Shown piece by piece: positions 1 through 9,647 of a DNA stretch of 64,000 nt. Positions within the stretch are counted from its first letter, which is position 1; each line of letters opens with the position of its first letter. This DNA is from Porphyromonadaceae bacterium (GTDB lineage: Bacteria; Bacteroidota; Bacteroidia; Bacteroidales; Dysgonomonadaceae), in the NCBI GenBank assembly GCA_022840285.1, contig JALHIE010000001.1, forward strand, positions 62,001-126,000, given 5' to 3'. The notes beneath the pieces were generated by a model. It had not been told where the DNA came from. It saw only the letters and a list, made by a program, of their open reading frames with translations, and made no database searches. Both the position numbers and the translations under genes were made by a program.

Positions 1-600
1 AATGCGTTCGAACTCCGCCGAATGAATTTCGAAACCGTTTTTTTCGAGATAGGACTGGATATCGGAATAGGATTTGAATTCGCCGTAAAGGATGATGTCT
101 CCTTCGTCTTCCTCCACCTCGTCAACGCCGTAATCGATAAGTTCCAGTTCCAGGTCTTCCAATGAAATCCCTTCTTTTGGAGAGATTTTAAACACACATT
201 TGTGGTCAAACAAAAACTCCAGGCTACCCGAAGTGCCCAGCGAACCACCGTGCTTGTTGAAGTAGCTCCGGACGTTTGCCACTGTACGGGTAGGATTGTC
301 GGTTGCGGTTTCCACCACAATGGCAATACCGTACGGGCCGTATCCTTCGTAAACCATCTCCTTGTAATCCGACACGTCCTTGTCCGTCGCCTTTTTTATG
401 GCGCGTTCAACGTTTTCTTTCGGCATGTTCTCTTTTTTTGCCTGCTGCACCAGTACACGCAAGCGCGGATTGTTTTCCGGGTCGGGGCCACCGTCGCGTG
501 TGGCGATGGTTATCTGTTTTCCTAATTTCGTAAACACGCGGGCCATGTTGCCCCACCGTTTCAGTTTTGTTGCTTTTCTGTATTCAAATGCTCTTCCCAT
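1..600 (-). CDS. YebC/PmpR-family regulatory protein, 3' end cut off by window edge
   Basis: The leftward frame starts MGRAFEYRKATKLKRWGNMA at 600 and stays open to base 1, giving 200 residues of a family that is usually about 235-250 long. The basic N-terminus, the GGPDPENNPRL stretch near residue 37 and the YEGYGPYGIAIVVETATDN block are hallmarks of YebC/TACO1. Family members are cytoplasmic and described as DNA-binding regulators or as factors that help translation of proline-rich stretches; nothing here decides between the two. It lies 53 bp downstream of pheT on the same strand, so co-transcription is plausible. The C-terminus lies outside the window. Confidence 0.93.
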   Translation of the reverse strand, partial: MGRAFEYRKATKLKRWGNMARVFTKLGKQITIATRDGGPDPENNPRLRVLVQQAKKENMPKENVERAIKKATDKDVSDYKEMVYEGYGPYGIAIVVETATDNPTRTVANVRSYFNKHGGSLGTSGSLEFLFDHKCVFKISPKEGISLEDLELELIDYGVDEVEEDEGDIILYGEFKSYSDIQSYLEKNGFEIHSAEFERI

Positions 601-653
601 ATTTTAAATCATATTTGCTTCACAGATCTTGTTTAAGCCCGGCTCTGTTCTCC

Positions 654-3116
654 CTATCTCAGCTGCGCTCCCAGCTCTCTTTCCAGATTCTGCTGAATTT
701 TTTGCATAGCGGCATCAATCTGTTTGTCGTTGAGTGTTTTCTCTTTATCCTGCAACACGAAATTTACCGCGTACGATTTTTTGCCTTCGGGCAGGTTCTT
801 CCCCTCATAGACATCAAACAACGATACCGTTTTAAGCAGTTTCCTTTCCGTTTTTTTTGCCGTTTGCTCAATAGCAGCAAAGGTAACACTTTTATCGACA
901 AGCAGTGCCAGGTCGCGGCTTACGGAGGGGAACCGGGAGATCTCCGAGAAACGCACTTCACTTGTTGACGACTCTTTCAACAGCACATCCCAGTTCATTT
1001 CTGCAAAGAAAACATCGGTATCGATATCGAATTTCTTCAGGATGTTACCCGAGACAATTCCAAAGGTTCCGATCCGTTGTTTATACGTACGGATATTCAT
1101 TCCCGCAGCGTAGATTCCGGATTGAACCGGTTCATAGGTCACCTGGTTCGGGGTATATCCCAACCGGGTCAATATATTTTCTACATGTGCTTTCAGCTGA
1201 AAAACGGAAGTTTCCGTTTGCGGAGCTGCCCAGTTTTTTTGGTTGCTGTCGCCGCAGATCCAAAGACCGAGATGGGTCTCCTCGGAATATCCCGATAAGA
1301 TCTTGCTTTCGTGCCTCCTCTCCGCATCGAAAAAGTAGCAATTACCGAACTCGTAAAAACGGAGGTCGTAATGCTTCCTGTTCCGGTTATGGGCGATACT
1401 TTCCAACCCGCCGTAAAGAAGCGTCTGACGCATTACTCCCAGGTCGTTGCTCAGCGGGTTGAGCAGTTTTACTCCGTTTTTCCCGGGAAAGGACGCATTT
1501 TCTTCGTAATAGGATTTCCGGGTGAGCGAGTTGTTCATGATCTCGTCGAAGCCGCTTGCGGTAAGTTGTTCCGAAACAAGGGTCTGCAGTTTGTGTTTGC
1601 GGTCGGTAAGGGTTTGGTACGACAGGTTGGCCTTTAGCGAATTGCTGAAATCCACGTTGTTGTATCCGTAGATGCGGAGTATCTCTTCGATCACATCCAC
1701 ATCGCGGGTCACATCCACTCTGTAGGTGGGGATGCGGAGCGTCAGCGCCTCTTCCGACTCGGTTTCCGTTTCGATGTCCAGGCTTTGGAGGATGCTTTTT
1801 ATCGTTTCTTTCGGGATCTCTTTCCCGATAAGCGAATTGACTTTCCGAAACGGTAAAATCACCTCTGCATTCTTAATTTTTTCCGGGTAGACATCGCGTA
1901 TTTCGCCTTCAATCTCTCCTCCGGCGATTTCGCGAATAAGCATAGCGGCACGTTTCAGTACGTACACCGTGTTTGAAGGGTCGGCGCCCCGTTCGAAACG
2001 GAACGATGAGTCGGTGTTCAATCCGTGTCGACGAGCGGTTTTTCGCACCCAGGTAGGGTTAAAGTATGCCGATTCCAGAAACACATCTTTCGTGCTTTCG
2101 GTTACTCCCGACTTCAGTCCGCCGAAAACTCCGGCAATACACATCCCCTCGTTGACGTTGCAGATCATCAGGTCGTTTCCGCTCAACTCGCGTTCCTGTT
2201 CATCAAGCGTCATGAATTTGCTATTTTCAGGCAGTGTACGAACGACAACTGTGTTGCCTTCGATATAATCCACATCAAAAGCGTGCATCGGGTGACCTGT
2301 CTCGTGAAGGATGAAGTTTGTGATGTCCACAATGTTGTTGATGGGGCGCAGCCCGATGGCCAACAGGTTGTTTTTTAACCAATCGGGACTCTCTTTTACG
2401 GTCACTCCGCGAACGGTTAATCCGGAATATCGCGGGCAGGCGACACGGTTTTCAACGATCACGTCAATCCCTCCTTCCGTTTTATCTGTTTTGAAACCGT
2501 CAACCGAGGGCTTCTTCAGGGTAAAGGGCTTTCCGCATTGTTTTAAATAGGCGGCCAAGTCGCGTGCCACACCATAATGTGATGCGGCATCAATGCGGTT
2601 GGGCGTGATGTCGACTTCAAGGATGAAATCGCTTTTCACGTTGTAGTAATCCCTGGCAAGTGTTCCGACCTCTACGTCGCCGGGGAGAACGATGATCCCC
2701 TCGTGTGAGGTCCCGAGGCCTATTTCATCTTCCGCACAAATCATTCCAAAAGACTCTTCACCCCGGATTTTGGAGCGCTTGATGACCACTTCTTCACCAC
2801 CAAAATATAATTTTGTGCCGACAGGAGCAACCACCACTTTTTGTCCGGCAGCCACGTTGGGTGCACCGCAGACTATTTTTAACGGTTCCTCGCCATTTCC
2901 GATGGTTACGGTTGTCAGGTGCAGGTGATCGGAGTTGGGATGATGGATACAGGTCAGCACTTCGCCGACAACCAATCCTTCCAAACCTCCTTTGATGGTT
3001 TGAATTTCCTCCACACCGCCTGTTTCCAGTCCAATGGAGGTGAGTGCTGCAGCAGTTTCCTGTGGCGAAAGATCGAATTGCAGGTATTCTTTCAACCAAT
3101 TGTAAGAGATATTCAT
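654..3116 (-). CDS. pheT: Phenylalanine--tRNA ligase beta subunit
   Basis: This is the 820-residue beta chain of the heterotetrameric phenylalanyl-tRNA synthetase, which charges tRNA-Phe in the cytoplasm. The protein starts MNISYNWLKEYLQ and carries the EMAP/tRNA-binding domain (about residues 40-155), the B3/B4 editing domain, the B5 domains, a catalytic-like core and the C-terminal ferredoxin-fold anticodon-binding domain (about 725-820, ending RELGAQLR). Full length for the family. An in-frame extension 26 codons upstream (to 3194) has no family similarity, so the ATG at 3116 is chosen. The alpha subunit pheS is not in the window. Confidence 0.97.
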   Translation of the reverse strand: MNISYNWLKEYLQFDLSPQETAAALTSIGLETGGVEEIQTIKGGLEGLVVGEVLTCIHHPNSDHLHLTTVTIGNGEEPLKIVCGAPNVAAGQKVVVAPVGTKLYFGGEEVVIKRSKIRGEESFGMICAEDEIGLGTSHEGIIVLPGDVEVGTLARDYYNVKSDFILEVDITPNRIDAASHYGVARDLAAYLKQCGKPFTLKKPSVDGFKTDKTEGGIDVIVENRVACPRYSGLTVRGVTVKESPDWLKNNLLAIGLRPINNIVDITNFILHETGHPMHAFDVDYIEGNTVVVRTLPENSKFMTLDEQERELSGNDLMICNVNEGMCIAGVFGGLKSGVTESTKDVFLESAYFNPTWVRKTARRHGLNTDSSFRFERGADPSNTVYVLKRAAMLIREIAGGEIEGEIRDVYPEKIKNAEVILPFRKVNSLIGKEIPKETIKSILQSLDIETETESEEALTLRIPTYRVDVTRDVDVIEEILRIYGYNNVDFSNSLKANLSYQTLTDRKHKLQTLVSEQLTASGFDEIMNNSLTRKSYYEENASFPGKNGVKLLNPLSNDLGVMRQTLLYGGLESIAHNRNRKHYDLRFYEFGNCYFFDAERRHESKILSGYSEETHLGLWICGDSNQKNWAAPQTETSVFQLKAHVENILTRLGYTPNQVTYEPVQSGIYAAGMNIRTYKQRIGTFGIVSGNILKKFDIDTDVFFAEMNWDVLLKESSTSEVRFSEISRFPSVSRDLALLVDKSVTFAAIEQTAKKTERKLLKTVSLFDVYEGKNLPEGKKSYAVNFVLQDKEKTLNDKQIDAAMQKIQQNLERELGAQLR

Positions 3117-3204
3117 TCTATAGTCGTTTGTTTTGACAACCCAAGCTCGGATTGTTCGTTTTACTCGGAATGGCCAATAAGGGTTTGCTTCCAAAAAAAG
3201 TGTT

Positions 3205-3239
3205 CAAAATTACAAAAAAATACGATAGCTTCCCCCAAA
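3205..3239 (-). promoter_or_regulatory. Candidate pheT promoter
   Basis: On the minus strand there is a TAATTTTG (3212-3205) matching the Bacteroidota -7 consensus TAnnTTTG, and a TTTG (3239-3236) 23 bp further upstream. The usual spacing is 19-21, so the -33 assignment is weak. The site lies about 90 bp before the pheT start codon. Confidence 0.35.
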
Positions 3240-3253
3240 GTTTTGAAACTTTG
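3236..3253. repeat. 18-bp inverted repeat upstream of pheT
   Basis: CAAAGTTT-TG-AAACTTTG is an inverted repeat with 8-bp perfect arms. It lies between the stop codon of the DUF418 gene (3291) and pheT, and overlaps the candidate -33 element. It could be a protein site or the terminator stem of the DUF418 gene, but no clear U-tract follows. Confidence 0.4.
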
Positions 3254-3290
3254 TACATCCTGAAGAAATATCCCGAGCCACGGCACCGGT

Positions 3291-4541
3291 TTAACGGAGT
3301 GTTTCCGGTGTTTTATTCTGGGGTGCAACCGACTGTCGATCAGGACTTAGTTGGTTGGTCACGGCTTTTTTACTAAAATTGATCCACGTCCATTTGTGCC
3401 ATATCCATTCCAAGGGGCCCTGTTTGTGCTTACTGAGCCAGAACCTGGAAAACATCATTTGCAGGGAAAAAACGGCTATCCCGATCAACAGGCTAAATGT
3501 GCGACCGCAGTACGGGGCCAGATACAGCCCGATGGGGAAATAGATCAGTGCTCCGAAAATCGACTGTGAGACATAATTTGTTAGACTCATTTTTCCGTAA
3601 AAACGCAGGCCTGAGACCCTCTTTCTGAAGAATCGCTTTTCATAAAGCAGCACGAACGACGCAATCAACACAAACGTAAGTGCCAGCTTATACCAGATAT
3701 CAAATATGATGCCCACGGTTTGTTGAGTCATGGGATCGGATTGCAGCATTAACTTCTTGATTATGAAAAACAGGATAAAGGAGAGGGATGAAATTATCAA
3801 CACCCTCCTCCAGAAACGTAGATTGCCTGGAGTGTTGACGAAAAACTGTTTTCTGCCGATATAAAATCCCAACAGGAACAATCCGGCCGCTTGCAGGAAA
3901 CGCCCCGATCCAAGGGCCCACAGAAGACTTACTTTTTGACCAAGCGTTGCGTTGAGTAGGATAAAATCAAAAAAGCTGCCATTCTTTGTGTTTTCGATAA
4001 TCTGTTGGTGCAGCGAAACTGCTCCAAAATCGGGCAGTTGATAGGCAGGGTTAAACCGGGATAAAACAAAATGGATCCATTCAACCGGTTGAAGCAGTAA
4101 GATGATGATCAATAGCAGAACGGCTTTGTCGGGCCAGTTGCGGCAGATAAACAAAACGAGGGAAACATAGACGAACAACATGAGCACATCGCCAGCGGGG
4201 AAGAAAGCTGCATTGAACACGGCAAATACGGCAAGAAGGAGCATTCGCCACAAAAATCGGTACCCGAAATCATTTCCATTTTTCTTTTGATTGTTGTGCT
4301 GGATATAAAACGTAAACCCAAAAAGCATGGTGAAGATAGCGTACGTTTTTCCGCTGAACAAGGTGAAGATAAATTTCACGGTGAGCTGGTCCAGAACGCT
4401 AAGCCAGTGAGACGAATGGGTTGGAAATTCAGGAAAAAAGAAATGGTCGACATTGTGTACCAGCAGGATTGCCATTATTGCAAATCCGCGTAAGGAATCC
4501 ACCACTTCTATACGACTTGTCTTGGCAGTTGAGATTTCCAT
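3291..4541 (-). CDS. DUF418 (YeiB-like) multi-pass membrane protein
   Basis: A 416-residue inner-membrane protein starting MEISTAKTSRIEVVDSLRGF. The segment VDSLRGFAIMAILLVHN followed by many hydrophobic helices is the signature of the YeiB/DUF418 family, distantly related to acyltransferase-3 proteins. The C-terminal third (after about residue 250) is the DUF418 domain. The biochemical role is not established. The start at 4541 is preferred over the in-frame ATG at 4574 because an AAGG lies a few bases upstream and the family begins just before the DSLRG motif. It reads toward pheT. Confidence 0.85.
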   Translation of the reverse strand: MEISTAKTSRIEVVDSLRGFAIMAILLVHNVDHFFFPEFPTHSSHWLSVLDQLTVKFIFTLFSGKTYAIFTMLFGFTFYIQHNNQKKNGNDFGYRFLWRMLLLAVFAVFNAAFFPAGDVLMLFVYVSLVLFICRNWPDKAVLLLIIILLLQPVEWIHFVLSRFNPAYQLPDFGAVSLHQQIIENTKNGSFFDFILLNATLGQKVSLLWALGSGRFLQAAGLFLLGFYIGRKQFFVNTPGNLRFWRRVLIISSLSFILFFIIKKLMLQSDPMTQQTVGIIFDIWYKLALTFVLIASFVLLYEKRFFRKRVSGLRFYGKMSLTNYVSQSIFGALIYFPIGLYLAPYCGRTFSLLIGIAVFSLQMMFSRFWLSKHKQGPLEWIWHKWTWINFSKKAVTNQLSPDRQSVAPQNKTPETLR

Positions 4542-4850
4542 ATTAACCTTGTGATTTTTAAAATGAATTTGCAAACATAAGCATTTCTTTAAAAAAAAAT
4601 CATCCGGATTAAAAAAATCTTTTACCGCACGTCCGGATCACGTATTATCGCAAGGTAACAGGTGAATTGCCGGTTCCTTTTTCCCATGGCTCCCAACCGG
4701 GAACCCTCGTGGAACTTGTAATTCCCGGAGAAGCGGCATCGGAACGCCCTTGTACCGTAAACAGGTGAAGATAAAAAACCGCACGAACAATAGCTGCCCG
4801 TGCGGTTAATATCTTCAGACGCCCCTTGGAGCGGCGTGCTTTCATTTTTA
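4542..4850. other. Intergenic region, no gene seen
   Basis: 309 bp between pgk and the DUF418 gene. It contains the pgk terminator at its right end. A leftward open frame of 69 codons (4854-4645) overlaps the pgk 3' end, has no recognisable similarity and runs through the terminator, so it is not called. Nothing else is recognisable. Confidence 0.6.
4771..4807 (-). terminator. Intrinsic terminator of pgk
   Basis: The arms AACCGCACG (4777-4785) and CGTGCGGTT (4799-4807) form a 9-bp stem. An A-run on the plus strand (4773-4778) gives the U-tract in the leftward transcript. It sits 43 bp past the pgk stop codon. Confidence 0.8.
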
Positions 4851-6110
4851 TCAATAGCCCCTTATCGCCTTGATTCCCGGAAGCACCTTGCCCTCGATCA
4901 TCTCGAGCAATGCTCCTCCGCCGGTGGAGACATACGAAACGGCGTCTGCCAGTCCGAATTTATTGATGCAAGCTACCGAATCGCCACCGCCTATAAGGGA
5001 GAAAGCGCCTTTTTTAGTTGCTTCCACTACGGCATCGGCCACGGCACGCGAGCCTTTGTCGAAATTATCAAATTCAAATACGCCTACGGGGCCGTTCCAT
5101 AAAATGGTCTTGGAGTTTTTGATCACCTCGGCGAACGCTTTTTCCGTTTCGGGACCAATGTCCAGTCCTTCCCAGCCGTCGGGGATTTCTTTGACGGATC
5201 CGAAGTCAGTTTTGGCATCGTTGCTGAAGCTGTCGGCAAGTTTAGCATCGGTTGCCAGTACTAAGTTTACCCCTTTTTCCTTTGCCAGTTCAACGATCTC
5301 GTTGGCCAGATCAAGCTTGTCGTTTTCGACGATGGAGTCCCCGATTTTTCCGCCGCTGGCTTTTGCAAATGTATAGGTCATTCCACCGGCAAGGATCAGG
5401 TTGTCTACTTTGTCGAGCAGGTTTTTGATCAGGTCGATTTTCGTGGAAACCTTCGATCCGCCCATGATGGCTGTGAAAGGCCTTTCCGTGTCGGACATCA
5501 CCTTTTCGACGGCATTTACTTCATTCTGCATCAGGTAGCCGAACATCTTGTTTCCGGCATCGAAATAATCGGCGATGAGCGCTGTGGAAGCGTGTGCCCG
5601 GTGTGCAGTTCCGAAAGCGTCGTTGACATAGACATCGGCATAGGAAGCCAGTTTTTTAGTGAATTCTTTCTGCGACTCCTTCACTGCCTTTTTTGCGGCA
5701 GCCGTTTCTTCTTCCGAAGCACTTTCCGGTAAACGGGGCTTCCCCTCTTCTTCGGCATAAAAACGGAGATTCTCGAGCAGTAAAGCTTCTCCCGGACGCA
5801 AAGCGGCCGCTTTTGCTTCGGTCTCCTCGCCGATGCAGTCGTCTGCAAAATGAACTTCAACACCCAGCAATTCGGAAACCCTCGGAAGAATGTGCTTCAG
5901 CGAGTATTTACCGGTCGGCCCTTTCGGTCGCCCCAGGTGGGAGCCAATGATCGCGCTCCCTCCGTCTTTGAGGATCTTTTTCAATGTAGGGACAGCGGCC
6001 CGGATACGGGTGTCGTCTGTAATCTTGAAGTTCTCATCGAGTGGAACATTAAAATCCACGCGAATGAATGCCTTTTTGCCGGCAAAATTGAAAGTGTCAA
6101 TTGTTTGCAT
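4851..6110 (-). CDS. pgk: Phosphoglycerate kinase
   Basis: A 419-residue glycolytic enzyme that transfers phosphate between 1,3-bisphosphoglycerate and ADP in the cytoplasm. The N-terminal domain has the substrate motif [10 protein letters not shown] (residues 17-26) and [10 protein letters not shown] (about 56-65). The C-terminal nucleotide domain has [10 protein letters not shown], the WNGPVGVFE motif and the GGGDS motif near the end. Full length. It is monocistronic in appearance, with its own -7 element upstream and a terminator downstream. Confidence 0.97.
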   Translation of the reverse strand: MQTIDTFNFAGKKAFIRVDFNVPLDENFKITDDTRIRAAVPTLKKILKDGGSAIIGSHLGRPKGPTGKYSLKHILPRVSELLGVEVHFADDCIGEETEAKAAALRPGEALLLENLRFYAEEEGKPRLPESASEEETAAAKKAVKESQKEFTKKLASYADVYVNDAFGTAHRAHASTALIADYFDAGNKMFGYLMQNEVNAVEKVMSDTERPFTAIMGGSKVSTKIDLIKNLLDKVDNLILAGGMTYTFAKASGGKIGDSIVENDKLDLANEIVELAKEKGVNLVLATDAKLADSFSNDAKTDFGSVKEIPDGWEGLDIGPETEKAFAEVIKNSKTILWNGPVGVFEFDNFDKGSRAVADAVVEATKKGAFSLIGGGDSVACINKFGLADAVSYVSTGGGALLEMIEGKVLPGIKAIRGY

Positions 6111-6171
6111 AATTTTTTATTTTATGAGAATTTATTCATCGAAGTGTATAAACAATCTTTTAATTGGGTTA

Positions 6172-6179
6172 CAAAGATA
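6172..6179 (-). promoter_or_regulatory. Candidate pgk promoter (-7 element)
   Basis: TATCTTTG on the minus strand is an exact TAnnTTTG match, 61 bp before the pgk ATG. No good TTTG lies at the expected -33 position. Confidence 0.45.
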
Positions 6180-6219
6180 AGAAAAATAGAGAATTTTTTC
6201 TTTAATTATGCAGAAAAAG

Positions 6220-6639
6220 TTACACGTTTCTGATTTTTACTTCGTACGTGACCGGGACAGCCTTTTTATACATGGCCAATACACCGCAATATTTTTCGAA
6301 CGATAGTTGACACGCACGTTCCAATTTTTCTGTCGGCAACTTGTCGCCTTCGAATTCGTACACTACTTTCAGGCCGGTATATTGTTTGGGGTATTCCTCC
6401 GTCACGTCCGATTCTATTTGAACGTTGAATCCTTTAATATCGATGCGCATCTTCTTTAGAATCTCCACCACATCAAGTCCCGTGCAACCTGCCGCAGCCA
6501 CCAAAAGAAGTTTCTTTGGCCGCGGTCCCGCGTTATTGCCGCCGGCATCTTCGGCCAGGTCGATTACCACGTTGTGTCCGTCAACGTCGGTTTCAAAAAT
6601 GTTGTTTTCTTTCCAAATGGTCTTAATTGAATGTGTCAT
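6220..6639 (-). CDS. OsmC/Ohr-family protein
   Basis: A 139-residue cytoplasmic protein of the OsmC fold. The stretch GPRPKKLLLVAAAGCTGLDVV (starting near residue 38) holds the first conserved cysteine, and SFEKYCGVLAMY (about 114-125) holds the second. Family members are thiol-dependent peroxidases or, in this YhfA-like subgroup, of unknown substrate. It is divergent from ansA. Confidence 0.88.
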   Translation of the reverse strand: MTHSIKTIWKENNIFETDVDGHNVVIDLAEDAGGNNAGPRPKKLLLVAAAGCTGLDVVEILKKMRIDIKGFNVQIESDVTEEYPKQYTGLKVVYEFEGDKLPTEKLERACQLSFEKYCGVLAMYKKAVPVTYEVKIRNV

Positions 6640-6749
6640 AAATTTTGTTGTTTAGTGATTGATGTTGAGCATACGAGATAAACAAAAAAAAAGACATTTT
6701 GTTCTTTAAAAAAAGTCAGCAAACAATGGCAAAATGTCAATTGATTTTG

Positions 6750-6757
6750 TAAATTTG
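6750..6757 (+). promoter_or_regulatory. Candidate ansA promoter (-7 element)
   Basis: TAAATTTG matches TAnnTTTG and ends 17 bp before the ansA ATG, which would give a very short leader. No convincing -33 TTTG is present. Confidence 0.4.
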
Positions 6758-6774
6758 TGAAAATTTAGACTGAC

Positions 6775-7815
6775 ATGATTGACAAAAACGCACGAGTTTT
6801 GCTTATTTACACCGGTGGAACCATCGGAATGGTTGAGAACCTGGAGACCGGAGCCCTGGAAGCCTTTAATTTCAGTCATTTGAAGTCAAACGTGCCTGAG
6901 ATGAAGCGTTTAAATTTCAATGTTGACACCTACTTGTTTGATCCTCCGATCGATTCATCGGAGGTTAGCCCCCAGAACTGGCAGGATATCGCCAAGGTAG
7001 TGGAAGAGAACTACAGCGATTACGACGGTTTTGTGATTTTGCACGGCACCGATACGATGTCCTACACGGCCTCGGTGCTGAGCTTGATGTTTGAGAACCT
7101 GACGAAACCCGTTATATTCACCGGCTCGCAATTGCCTATTGGTAAGCTCCGCACCGATGGAAAGGAAAACCTGATTACCGCACTTGAGATTGCTGCCGAT
7201 AAAGATAAATCGGGAAAGCCTGTAGTACCGGAGTTGTGTATCTACATGCAAAACCTGCTGATGCGCGGAAACCGTACAACGAAAGTGAATTCAGAGAACT
7301 TCAGTGCCTTCAACAGTCCGAACTATCCCTATCTGGCCGAAGTGGGAGTGGATATCCGTTACCGCGATAAGTTTATTTTACAGCCGGATTACGACAAACC
7401 CGTCGTATTCAATTTCAGGCTCGACAACAACGTTGCCATCCTGAAGTTATTTCCCGGTATCCAGGAAAGTGTGGTAAGGTCTATTCTGTCGGTTCCCGAT
7501 TTGAGGGGCGTTGTGCTGGAGACCTATGGTTCGGGTAACGCACCCACCGACCAGTGGTTTATTGATGCGCTGCAAGAAGCCATGGACAAGGGAATTGTAA
7601 TCGTTAACGTTACGCAATGCCTTTACGGGAACGTGGAAATGCACCGGTATGAAACGGGTCAGCATCTGGAGAAACTGGGTGTTGCTTCGGGTCATGACAT
7701 TACTACGGAAGCGGCTTTGGCCAAGTTAATGATTTTGCAGGGCAACGGCAAAACGCCCGATCAGGTAAGGAGGTTGATGTCGGTTTCGTTGCGCGGGGAA
7801 CTGACGGAAAGGTAA
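6775..7815 (+). CDS. ansA: Type I L-asparaginase
   Basis: A 346-residue enzyme hydrolysing asparagine to aspartate and ammonia. It has both asparaginase signatures: YTGGTIGMVE near residue 12 with the nucleophilic threonine, and HGTDTMSYTASVLS near residue 90 with the second catalytic Thr-Asp pair. There is no signal peptide, so it should be the cytoplasmic type I form. Full length. It ends 38 bp before the GH15 gene on the same strand. Confidence 0.95.
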   Translation: MIDKNARVLLIYTGGTIGMVENLETGALEAFNFSHLKSNVPEMKRLNFNVDTYLFDPPIDSSEVSPQNWQDIAKVVEENYSDYDGFVILHGTDTMSYTASVLSLMFENLTKPVIFTGSQLPIGKLRTDGKENLITALEIAADKDKSGKPVVPELCIYMQNLLMRGNRTTKVNSENFSAFNSPNYPYLAEVGVDIRYRDKFILQPDYDKPVVFNFRLDNNVAILKLFPGIQESVVRSILSVPDLRGVVLETYGSGNAPTDQWFIDALQEAMDKGIVIVNVTQCLYGNVEMHRYETGQHLEKLGVASGHDITTEAALAKLMILQGNGKTPDQVRRLMSVSLRGELTER

Positions 7816-7821
7816 AATTCT

Positions 7822-7829
7822 TATCTTTG
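7822..7829 (+). promoter_or_regulatory. Candidate promoter of the GH15 gene (-7 element)
   Basis: TATCTTTG, an exact -7 consensus match, 24 bp before the ATG at 7854. No TTTG is seen at the expected distance upstream. Confidence 0.4.
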
Positions 7830-7853
7830 TTTTCTACATAACACAGAGAACGG

Positions 7854-9647
7854 ATGAAGAATTTAGATTATGGAGTGATAGGGAATTGTCGCACGGCGGC
7901 ATTAGTGTCCAAAGGAGGAAGTATCGATTGGCTTTGTCTGCCCGATTTCGATTCTCCTTCAGTTTTTACCCGGCTTTTGGATGAGGAGAAAGGCGGAAGT
8001 TTTGCTTTTCTGGTGTCGGAAGCGTATACCGTAACGCAATCCTACCTGGGGAACACCAATATCCTCTCCACCCGGTTCGAAGCGCCCGAAGGAGCGTTTG
8101 CCGTGCTGGACTATATGCCCCGGTACAGGACAAGCGAACAAAAGCATTACTTGCCGCCTGAGGTGCACAGGTACCTGCGTGTTTTGCACGGTAAGCCCAA
8201 GATGCGCATCCTGTATGATCCGAAAATGAATTATGCCGGAGAAGAGGCCGTGCACACGGTTTTCTCCAACTACATAAGAACATCGTCGGCCGCAGATGCC
8301 GAGGACAAGATTTATCTCTACTCGAGCGTGGATTTTAACGTTATCCTGAGTGGCGAAGAGTTGACGTTGACGGGTCATCATTTTTTCCTGCTTTCGTATA
8401 ACCAAAAGCTTGTCACGGTAGACGAGAGCCGTATTTTGCTGGACTATGAGCGTACCAAAGTGTATTGGCTAAACTGGATTAACCGTTCGCGTGAATACAG
8501 GCAATACGGGGAGATGATTAACCGCAGTATGCTGGTGTTGAAACTGATGTCGTACCAGCATTCCGGAGCCATGCTGGCCGCCGTCACCACCAGTCTTCCC
8601 GAAAGCATCGGGGAAACCCGTAACTGGGACTACCGCTTCTGCTGGCTTCGTGACGCATCCATGTCTATCGATACCTTGTTGCACATGAAACACCGGGGTA
8701 CGGCTGAGCGATTTATCGGGTTTATTAAGCGTATTTTGAAGTCGCGTGAGGATACTTTTCAGATAATGTACGGGATCCGGGGTGAGAGGGAATTGACCGA
8801 AGAAATTTTATCCCACCTGGCCGGATATGAGAATTCTTATCCCGTCCGTATCGGAAACGCTGCTTATAACCAGTTGCAGAACGATTCACTGGGATACCTG
8901 ATGGATGTAATATACAAATACTACCTGTACTTTCCGGGGACGCTCGACGAAGTGGAGGAGATCTGGGAAGTCGTGAGAAACATGGTGCGGATGGTGCTGA
9001 AATCGTGGCGCTCTCCCGATCAGAGCATTTGGGAGTTCCGCACACGTGAATTGAATTTTGTGTTTTCCAAAGTGATGAGCTGGGTGGCACTTGACAGGGC
9101 GTCTCTGATTGCAGAGCTGCTGCACAAAGACAATTACGCGGAATTGTGGCGAAAAGAAGCAAACGGTATTAAGGAGGAGATACACGAAAAGGGCTGGAAC
9201 GAAGAATTGCAATGCTTTACACAGGCTTATGAGAATACCGATCACGACTCTTCGCTTCTGCTGATGCAGTTTTATGACTTTATTGACGCCCGCGATGAGC
9301 GTTACGTGAAAACCGTGAAGGCCATCAAAGAGAACTTGTTTCACAACGGGTTGATGTACAGGTATAAAGCTGAAGACGATTTCGGAAAACCTACTTCGTC
9401 GTTCACCATCTGCACGTTTTGGCTGATAGAGTCACTTTTTGTGATCGGAGAGACGGATCAGGCCCGTGAAATTTTCGAATCGATGATCACGTATTCCAAT
9501 CACGTGGGGTTGTACAGTGAGGACCTGGATTTTGAGACCAAGCGCCAGCTCGGGAACTTCCCGCAGGCATATTCCCACCTGGCGTTCATCAATACGGCTA
9601 CCCTGCTTTCGGAAGAGAAGGAGTTGTCGAGGTTTATCCGTCCGTAG
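7854..9647 (+). CDS. Glycoside hydrolase family 15 protein
   Basis: A 597-residue protein of the GH15 type found in bacteria and archaea (glucoamylase, glucodextranase or trehalase activities). The N-terminal beta-rich domain starts MKNLDYGVIGNCRTAALVS with GSIDWLCLPDFDSPSVF. The (alpha/alpha)6 barrel begins near residue 245 with ETRNWDYRFCWLRDASMSID, the usual substrate-site motif. No signal peptide is seen, so it is cytoplasmic. The neighbouring trehalose synthesis gene makes trehalose or short alpha-glucans likely substrates; this is inference. Its last 14 bp overlap the 3' end of the convergent mscS gene. Confidence 0.9.
   Translation: MKNLDYGVIGNCRTAALVSKGGSIDWLCLPDFDSPSVFTRLLDEEKGGSFAFLVSEAYTVTQSYLGNTNILSTRFEAPEGAFAVLDYMPRYRTSEQKHYLPPEVHRYLRVLHGKPKMRILYDPKMNYAGEEAVHTVFSNYIRTSSAADAEDKIYLYSSVDFNVILSGEELTLTGHHFFLLSYNQKLVTVDESRILLDYERTKVYWLNWINRSREYRQYGEMINRSMLVLKLMSYQHSGAMLAAVTTSLPESIGETRNWDYRFCWLRDASMSIDTLLHMKHRGTAERFIGFIKRILKSREDTFQIMYGIRGERELTEEILSHLAGYENSYPVRIGNAAYNQLQNDSLGYLMDVIYKYYLYFPGTLDEVEEIWEVVRNMVRMVLKSWRSPDQSIWEFRTRELNFVFSKVMSWVALDRASLIAELLHKDNYAELWRKEANGIKEEIHEKGWNEELQCFTQAYENTDHDSSLLLMQFYDFIDARDERYVKTVKAIKENLFHNGLMYRYKAEDDFGKPTSSFTICTFWLIESLFVIGETDQAREIFESMITYSNHVGLYSEDLDFETKRQLGNFPQAYSHLAFINTATLLSEEKELSRFIRP

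Noticed and set aside
4645..4854. Leftward 69-codon open frame downstream of pgk
   Set aside because: It overlaps the pgk 3' end, runs through the pgk terminator and resembles no known family.
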